Of a DNA stretch of 64,000 nt, positions 56,774-64,000 are shown piece by piece. The position numbers and the translations under genes were made by a program. The stretch is from Smallanthus sonchifolius. Its lineage: Eukaryota; Streptophyta; Magnoliopsida; Asterales; Asteraceae. The notes under the pieces are model-generated. The model searched no databases. It was not told where the DNA came from and was given only the letters and a program-made list of their open reading frames with translations. Position 1 is the stretch's first letter; every line of letters starts with the position of its first letter. The stretch is from positions 67,551,429-67,615,428 of the forward strand of contig CM042029.1 of NCBI GenBank assembly GCA_023525975.1, read 5' to 3'.

Positions 56774-59488
56774 TCAACCCTTACGAATGTCAATCTTTAG
56801 GTTGTAGTTTCCCAAATCATGTTGCTCTTCTTGAATTCTTCTAACAGATTCACCAACAGAGTTCGTACACTCCTTGATTTGAATAAGGTCAAGCGTTGGT
56901 ATGTCCCCAATTTCAAGGGGGATCTCTTCTAAACGGTCGCAGTAGAAAACTTCTAGTTGTCTAAGACAGGGGAAGCTTTGTCTATATGCTTCCCACAATT
57001 TGATATCTAAGGACTGAAGTTTCAAGAATTTTAGCTGTGGAAACTCCTGATCATGTGTGTTCCAGCAGCTTCCCTTAAAGGCATGGTTTGTTAGTTTTAG
57101 AACTTGAAGATTAGGTAACGATTGAATGATTGACATATCACTCCACAGTAGACCACAATCACGTAGTGTGAGTGTTTTCAATGTTGCTGGGAATGTAATA
57201 TGATTCTTTCCCAAGTTTGGCTCAACTAGTGTAAGTGTTTTCATTGTTGCTGGTAATTTAATGTGATTCTTTCTTCTAGGACTATCATCCACACATAATT
57301 TCGTTCTTCTATGCACAGTTAAGTTGAGCTTTTCAAGGTAGGTGAGAGAACTGAAGTCATTTTCCTCATCCAGGTTAATATTGCATGTAAGTTCCTTAAT
57401 GCATGGGAAATTCTTTTGAAAACTATTAACCCCATTTCCTAACATCACATTTGAAATAGTTTGCAAATTCATTGGTTTTTCATTGGTAGGAATAAAAAGG
57501 GGAGTAATAGATTTTGGAACTTTCATAGAAGGAACATCACTCCTCAAATGCCTCAGATTTACCAAATCTGATATGTTACTGGGTAACATGATATTTTTAG
57601 TATGCATTGTAAAATAAACGAGGGTCTGAAGACCCCATAAATTGCATACTGAAGAGGGGAAAGCTGCTGATGGAATCCAAATTGCAAGATACCTCAAGTG
57701 AACTAGCAATTTGATGTCACAAGGAAAATCATTCAAGCTGCACTTTTGTAGATCTAACACCCTAAGTAGCGCAAAGGAACGGAAAGGTTTTGCAATGTCA
57801 TCACTCAAGGATTCGATATAACCAAAGCACAAAATCGATCGAAGGCTTTGGGCGGATGGACTAAGAAAACCTTGAATGTTGATATCTGTATTTATGAACA
57901 TACGGCATGGCATATATGGTGGTGTAACAATCTTAGAATATTCAGAGTGTCTATCTATTTTAACAATGAATCGCTCTTCCTTGGCTTTTTTCAGGCATAA
58001 CTCCCTAACAAGATCATGCACTTTAAAAACTCACACAGCTCCATTAGACTTCCTCCTGCCTACAATTACAAGATTTCTATCAATTAGATCGATCAGGTAT
58101 CCCTTTGCACTATCCTCCAAGCTTCTATTTCCATCTTCTTTAATAAACCCCTCAGCCACCCATAACCAGATCAACCTTTGTACTTGAAACTTGTAGTCTT
58201 CTGGGAATCCACCAAGATAAATAAGGCACTCTCTCAAGTGAAGAGGAAGGTGATTGTAACTTAAAGCTAAAATTTCTAGGCATCCATTCTCGTCACCAAC
58301 AATGTATGAACCGGCCTTGTGAGCAATTTCCTCCCAAAACGATTTACTCCATGCTTCCTTTGCTATAACTCCTGCAATGACAACTACCGCAAGTGGTAAT
58401 CCATGACAATTTTCTATTATTTGCATACCAGGTTTAATCGACCATTCAGGGCACTCGTTGCCACGAAACACCTTCCGACACAACAAATCCCAACTTTTTT
58501 CTTTGCTCAAATATCCTAACTGATGAATCAATCCATCTGAATTTGCATGATTAGCAACTTCAGTGAGGCGAGTGGTGAGCAGAATTCGACTTCCGATATT
58601 GTCATGGGGGAAAAATAGTTTTAGGTTATTCCATGTTTCTATGTTCCAGATATCATCAATGACAATCAAATATCTATGACCCATTAGGTGTTTGTGCACC
58701 ATTTCACGAAGTTCAGAGTCACTAGCCTTTTGAAGGTGTGGTTGTTGAACACCCATGGATGCCAGAATTTGAATCAACACATCCCACTTATCATATGTTT
58801 GAGAAACGGTAACCCATACACGGACATGGAAATGATATACAACAAAACGATCGCTGAATACTTTGGTTGCAAGGGTAGTCTTGCCTATTCCGCCCATCCC
58901 GACAATAGAGACAACATCTACCTTCTTTTGATCCGACACAAGTTTGTCTCTTATCAGCTCAGCATCACCATCTAGCCCCACTACGATTTCATCCATTAAC
59001 TTCTTCGATCCTTGTGGATTTCTGGTGAAGGAAATTGGAGTAGTAGCCGATTGATCTAGCGTTCTATCAGATCTTGGATACGAATCCATCTTCATGTTAG
59101 CGGTTCTCATACTCATGAATTCTACCTTGACAGACTCTAATGATCTCCTAACATCATCAAGATTTAGGGTGCACTTAAAGTCCTCGGATGTAGGGAATCG
59201 TCCAGTATTCCTTATGTGAACACCGGATAGAAAGAGATCGATGATATATTGTGCCTCTTCTGCTGCAACTGTGAATCTTTTCTTCAGATCATTAAGTTTT
59301 TCGAGATCATGTAAGTCTTGATGTTGGTCGATGAAAAGGGTTTGGATCATGGATCCAAGATCTTCATAGAGAAGTTGGAATTGAGGCCTTTCACATATAA
59401 CCGAGGGGTGGTTGATGAATGGAATGTGGTTGCAGTTAATGAGCTGCTTTAGCTTCTCCATCAACATCTGGAGACCTGCGTACGTCAT
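56774..59488 (-). pseudogene. CC-NB-LRR (R1/RPP13-like) resistance gene with one in-frame stop
   Basis: From ATG 59488 (MTYAGLQML) the frame gives an N-terminal Rx/R1-type coiled-coil region (AEEAQYIIDLFL about 76-87), P-loop GMGGIGKTT (197-205), kinase-2 YLIVIDDIW (273-281), RNBS-B GSRILLTTR (299-307), GLPL (363-366) and RNBS-D CLIYLGGFPE. TGA at 58031-58033 (codon 486) then stops it. The same frame continues at once with KVHDLVREL (MHD-type motif) and about twelve LRRs to TGA 56774-56776, near 904 residues in all, normal for the family and apparently intronless. In the NLR at 3-1643 the aligned codon is Lys. The stop may be real, an assembly error, or read through; as written the product lacks the MHD and LRRs. 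Confidence 0.92.
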
Positions 59489-59633
59489 CTTGTCTTAATC
59501 TTTCCGGAGTAGAGAGGCGGCGCGCAAGCGATCTGGACCGTCGCCGCGTATTGAACTAAAGAAAAAGAAATATTTGGTTTTCAAATTAAAAAAAAAACGA
59601 AGAAGAGGTTGCAATTTCCCTTAGATTGGGGTT

Positions 59634-59817
59634 GAATTCCATGCCAAAAGTAGCCCCGGCCAATTTATATGGAAATAATAAATTCAACATTTTTGACTTT
59701 CAATTGTGGCAGAATTCCATGCCAAAAGTGGCCCCGACCAATTTCTATGGAAATAATAAATTCAACATTTTTTACTTTCCCTTTATGGTGTAAAATTCCA
59801 TGCCAAAAGTGGCCCCG
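59634..59817. repeat. 78-bp tandem repeat upstream of the NLR start
   Basis: AATTCCATGCCAAAAGTRG starts at about 59635, 59713 and 59794, each followed by GCCCCG and, in the first two, by CAATTT and GGAAATAATAAATTCAAC. It lies 145-330 bp upstream of the NLR start codon and may be part of its promoter or 5' leader. Confidence 0.85.
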
Positions 59818-59829
59818 ACTCTAACGAAC

Positions 59830-61736
59830 TAAAATTCGGGTTTCGTTTTCAAATAAATAAAATATTTTTATAAATGATATAGTGAAAATAATATTTATGA
59901 AATAAGTTAAAACAAGTGGGTTTCAAGTTAGTAATGGAGTTATGTTAGTTTTTTAACTAATTATAGAGTGAATTGGGTAAAATAAAAGTTGAGAGGCCAA
60001 AAGTGTAAATGGTAAAATTCTGCCATTTTACTAGAGGAAAGTCAAAATTGAACTCATTTTGAGTTGGGGTCGTTTGGGAGCAAGAGGAAAAAAGAGAAAA
60101 TCGATTGTGGAGCTAAAACGTGCATTTGAAGCTTGATTTGTGGGGGTTTTGGCTTGCACATCACTCTCCTAACATCAAGTAAGTGATTTTCTTCCCTTGA
60201 TTTCACTTTGAATGTGATATTTGGTGGGTTTTGAAGAAATCCAAAAATTGAGTATGCATGTGATGAATTAGTGTTAGATTGTAGATAATCTAGCTAATAT
60301 AAAGGTAAAAAGAGGTGATTAACATCCTAGAACCCTTTGATTTTGAAAAGTTAGGGTTCATATGGTGAAAATTGGGGGCGTTTGGATCATGATGCTAGAA
60401 TGATGAATTAGTGAAGATTAAGTGTTTAGGTGGTGATAGACACTTGAACAAACACCAAATTGACCAAATAAAAGTTAGTGAATTAGAAATTAGTGTCAAA
60501 GTATTGGAAAGAAAACTCAAGTAGATGAGTTTGTAATGAAAAATGGTGTTTGGTTATGGGGATAACCCAAACGGGTCAGTTTGGGTTGGAAAATGAAAAT
60601 TGGGTTGTGGACTCAATTTTAATGTGATTATGTATGTATGTTAGATTACTAAACTAGGTGTATATGTTTAGGTAATCAAATTATGAATCGAGAAGCCGGT
60701 GCGGGATCCTAGAACCCAAAAGGTAAGTGCTTTTGCACTTACTTAGTAATGTTGATAAATGGGTGGTAAATGTGATATGTATGCAAACTATGTGTAAATG
60801 AATGAATGTGGTTATTGTGGAAGTACCTTAATGGTTTGATGAATGAATGTAGTTATAGTATAATACTATAATGGATATGTGTGAATGAGGTTATGATTTA
60901 TGAATCATAATGGATATGAGGTTATGGTTAAAATACCATAATGGATAAGAGGTTATGATCTAAGTATCATAATGGATATGAGGTTATGGCCTAAGAGCCA
61001 TAATGGATATGAAATGGTGTCAATGAATGAAATGAAACTTGTAAGTGGAAATGAAAGTGTTACGAAACCTTAATTAACCTAATGGGTGCAAATGAGTCAA
61101 ACGGGTCAAATGGGTGAATGGGTGGAATCAAGTATTTAAATACTTGATTGTTATGTTTATCTTCATTACTAATGGTGAAATGTTCATGTGGTTATGTAGG
61201 CAAAGCTCCGATGTAGGTCAATGTCAAGTCTGAGGCGTTGAAGGATTCTCGTACACGATTTGGTATTTTGGGGGTTTAAAAGAAAATCCTTAGTTTGATT
61301 TTTAAATTGTACAAAACTTGATGTTTTGGTGAATTATGATAATGTGAATATGTTGTTTAAGAAATGGTAAAAATACCCAAGTGTTGAGAGTTTTTGATGT
61401 TATGATGTTTTGGTGAAAAATGGGAAAAATTGGCTAAGTATGGAACTGGGTAAAAAACTTAACTTTCTGTTTACAGGGTGTCTTCGCGGTACGTGAAGGT
61501 GGGGAGGGAGTTTCTCGCGCCACGCGAAGAAACTTCCTGCGGACAGGCTAATTGACGGTCTTCGCGGTACGCGAAGAACCCTTCATGCGGACAGTGTGAA
61601 CCAGGGTTCCCTCGCTGTATGCGAAAGGGATCCCCTGGGTCTTCGCGGTATGCGAAGGGGTAAAAAAAAATTATGGGATAAAAGCTTCCGAGTGTTAAAT
61701 GATTAATTAATTGGTTTTCCAATTAAGGGTGTTACA
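59830..61736 (+). repeat. 5' LTR of a Tekay-like gypsy element (left end not defined)
   Basis: It ends GGGTGTTACA at 61736, four bases before a PBS. I could not find its TG start; it may be truncated. Within it are the 31-bp hairpin array (60853-61003) and five CTTCGCG dyads (61482-61657). Confidence 0.55.
60853..61003. repeat. Array of five hairpins with covarying stems (31-bp period)
   Basis: Inverted repeats occur at 60853-60871, 60891-60910, 60922-60941, 60953-60972 and 60984-61003; the last four start exactly 31 bp apart, separated by TGGATATGAGG-type spacers. Stems are TTATAGTA/TACTATAA, TTATGATT/AATCATAA, TTATGGT/ACCATAA, TTATGAT/ATCATAA and TTATGGC/GCCATAA. Confidence 0.9.
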
Positions 61737-61739
61737 ACT

Positions 61740-61751
61740 TGGTATCAGAGC
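61740..61751 (+). other. Primer-binding site, initiator tRNA-Met type
   Basis: TGGTATCAGAGC follows the LTR end. Confidence 0.88.
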
Positions 61752-62262
61752 AATGTTTTGAGGGATTTGGTGTGGTGGCACCAAACTCAAACCGGATGCT
61801 CTTGATATGGGGGAAAATGATACGAGAATCCACGAAGGACTTGACTAAGACTCGAAGCTTGCGAAAATGAAAGGTTAGTAATGTATTGATAAAGAGGTAA
61901 TATATATATGGTGTATGTATATATGTATGATTGAATGTTGTTAAGGTGTTATGTGTGCCGAAACTTGTTTTGTGACTTGTTATATGGAGATGGTAATTAC
62001 AAATGGGCATGGCGTATTATTAAACATGTCTGGCCAATATGTTTAATAAGACGAAATGTGCAAGGGAGTTTATGATAACCATATAACAATGAACATTTGC
62101 AAGGATTCGGTGAAGGTGGTTATATATGTATGTATGTATGTATGTATATAGGTAGGTATATATATACTTAATACATATAATAGTGAACGTGTAATGGAAA
62201 CCTAGGGTATTGAAAGAAAAAAAGGGATTAAGGTGTTTTTGGTTCATTTTCTCAGTTTAGAG

Positions 62263-63050
62263 ATGGCGGAAGAAGCTAATAATAAACCATTGGATCCAAG
62301 AATCCAAGAAATGATTAAAGAAGAAGTGGCTAAGGTCTTCGAGCAAGCCACAATCTTGTTAATGGAAGAAATGAGAGGGGCTATCAAGCTTACCCTCGAA
62401 GATGTATTGAAGGAAAAGGAAAGGGTACCACAAGGGTGTACGTTAAAAGAGTTTATGGTAATTAAGCCCAAGGAATATGATGGGCAAGTGGACCCGATCC
62501 TTTGCCACATGTGGGTGGTGGATATGGAGTCTAACTTTGAGACGACTAAGTGTAAGCCCGAGGATAGGGTTATGTTTAGTGTGCCTTTATTGACAGGGAG
62601 GGCGAATGAATGGTTGTTGAATCTCCAAAAGGAGAGGGGTGAGTTGGGTGTGACCTCCATGACTTGGGAGGAGTTTAAGACGGCTTTTCTGAAATATCAT
62701 TGCCCCCAGGCCGCAGTGGACAGCATGACTGAGGAGTTTCTCCTCATGAGGTAAACGAATGAGTCAATAGATGAATTGGTTGGGGCTTTCTTTGATCGCA
62801 CCAAGTTCTGTCTGTACGTGGTGTCGACTGAGAAGGAAAAGATTGATAGATTTTATGCTATGCTGATGGTGGAGTTGATAAACAGGTGTCGGGAAAGAGA
62901 GGTGGAGTTGTGGAGGAAAGAGGAAAGGGAGAGAAGAGGAAAAGAGAGATAGTGGAACAGGTGGTGAAGAAGATAAAGGGCGGGAGCCCTAGTAAGAAAG
63001 TTTCTCCCTCGGGGCTGCAAAGTTTGTGGAAAGGAGCACTTTGGTGAAGT
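62263..63050 (+). pseudogene. Chromovirus gag (broken)
   Basis: The start is ATG 62263 (MAEEANNKPLD). The gag domain is recognisable from QGCTLKEFMVIKPKEYDGQ through WVVDMESNFE and ANEWLLNLQKERG to FKTAFLKYHCPQAA. TAA at 62752-62754 ends the frame just after EEFLLMR. Further gag scraps and the first half of a zinc knuckle (CKVCGKEHFGE, about 63015-63047) follow. Confidence 0.85.
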
Positions 63051-63345
63051 CGCTTATCGGTTAGAGTTGCTTGATGAGTTAAGTGGGATTCATCCTACGT
63101 TCCATGTATCACACTTAAGAAAGTGTTTGACGGATGAATCTACCTACATACCACATACCGACATCGAGGTCGACAACCAGCTAAACTATATTGAAGAACC
63201 TATGGCCATTCTCGACCGAAAGGAGAAAAATTTATGAAATAAAGTCATCCAGTTGGTCAAAATACAGTAGAAACACAGGAAGGGATCTGAAGCCACTTGG
63301 GAGACAGAGATGGAAATGAGGGAGTCGTACCCTTAATTGTTTGAC
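63045..63345 (+). pseudogene. Integrase C-terminus and chromodomain joined directly to gag
   Basis: VAYRLELLDELSGIHPTF, then VSHLRKCL, EPMAILDRKEK and KHRKGSEATWE match the end of the gypsy pol at about 27695-27990. In-frame stops include TGA near 63234 and TAG at 63268-63270, where the intact relative has Trp. Protease, RT, RNase H and the integrase core are absent between gag and this piece. Confidence 0.9.
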
Positions 63346-64000
63346 TTATGACAGGTTTCGAGGACGAAACCTTTTGTAAGGGAGGTAGACTCCCGAATTT
63401 TTATTCGGAACGTTAAGAGACGATCCAGGAGGTTTAAACGTATTAACGAACCCAACCTGTATGCAATCATGAGTCACCACATGATTCAACATGTGTCAGT
63501 GAATCATCTAATAATGCAACATGTGGCAGGACACGTGGCATCTCCATATGCCTCATATCTTACAAGGTGACACATGGTGATGAGTCACCATGCAATGCAC
63601 CACATGGAAACATGTGGCGGACATGTGTCACACCCATAGGCCTCATGCCTATCTATAAATAGCAGCCCTATATCTCCAACTTTCTGCACTTTTAGAGTGA
63701 GAAAGGTTAGAGAGAAAGACTAAAGAGAAGGAGAAATAGAGAGGAAGAACTTCCGGCGACCGGTGGTGGTTCGACGCGGTGGTGTACGGTGATCGGAGTT
63801 ACGGGTCTTCACCCTAAACCATTTCTCGATGTTCCGAACACGTTGGTAAGCTCCGATTTTCCTGAATCTTGTCTTAAGGTCTCTAAAAATGAGTTTTTAG
63901 AATCTGTCCATAATCGTTTTTATATGCGCGATTTTAAAGAATCGAACGACCTGGAAAATCCAACTGTTGGATCATCTTGATTTTTAAGCAGAGGATTTAT
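63346..64000 (+). repeat. Probable 3' LTR region, running off the window
   Basis: After the purine-rich AAGGGAGGTAGACTCCC comes a region with repeated CACATG/CATGTG words, several paired (CCACATG-GAAA-CATGTGG near 63600), then a TCTATAAATAG box near 63652 and an AGAGAG-rich leader. It does not resemble the 5' LTR ending at 61736 where comparison is possible. Confidence 0.45.

Noticed and set aside
58019..58033. A GTGAGT donor at the NLR stop as evidence of an intron
   Set aside because: The nearest AG is about 12 bases away, far below any plausible plant intron, and the frame is already continuous on both sides.
60853..61003. Regular 31-bp repeats with spacers resembling a CRISPR array
   Set aside because: The repeats are palindromic and diverged, the spacers are alike rather than unique, there are no cas genes, and the context is a plant LTR.

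Overview
The window is repeat-rich plant nuclear DNA. It holds a small dispersed family of CC-NB-LRR (NLR) disease-resistance genes separated by nested transposable elements. The NLRs resemble the R1/RPP13-like class, and the elements are Ty1/copia, Ty3/gypsy chromovirus (Tekay/Del-like) and Athila/Tat-like retrotransposons plus MULE, hAT and CACTA DNA transposons. The gene types and low GC point to a eudicot. An Asteraceae source seems plausible from the general look of the repeats, but that is inference.

Layout. 1-2435: 3' part of an NLR that runs off the left edge; its last codons are separated by a 676-bp hAT-type element with a perfect 8-bp target duplication. 3497-9839: a MULE whose minus-strand transposase is joined through an 80-bp intron to an OTU cysteine-protease domain; it also carries an intact GC-rich ORF resembling Athila ORF1. 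10417-10747: a relic of an NLR N-terminus. 10907-15607: copia scrap, a repeated LTR-like block, and a 5' fragment of an Athila-like element. 16593-19062: a probable solo LTR. 19063-35240: a stack in which an old copia is broken by a copia LTR, itself broken by an 8.9-kb gypsy element with both LTRs and target duplication CAAAG, followed by a decayed copia that holds a 523-bp palindromic MITE. 36045-37965: a decayed CACTA element with a hAT MITE inside its coding region. 38000-46928: copia LTR, an Athila-like solo LTR with GTAAA duplication, another LTR, and a minus-strand Athila-like gag. 48000-51967: decayed copia. 52907-53570: a second TAGGGCTGT-family hAT MITE. 56774-59488: a nearly full-length NLR (minus) with one in-frame stop. 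59830-64000: a chromovirus deletion derivative.

The genes do not form a pathway. The only host-type genes are the three NLR loci; the two large ones each look damaged by a single event, a hAT insertion and a nonsense codon.

The most unusual signal is not a gene. Several unrelated elements carry clusters of short dyad-symmetric words of their own design in LTR or subterminal DNA. In two clusters (14 units in the MULE; a 31-bp hairpin array at 60853-61003) the two arms change together, so symmetry is kept while sequence varies. The same CTTCGCG-NNN-CGCGAAG dyad also occurs in two LTRs of different superfamilies (44599-44726 and 61482-61657).
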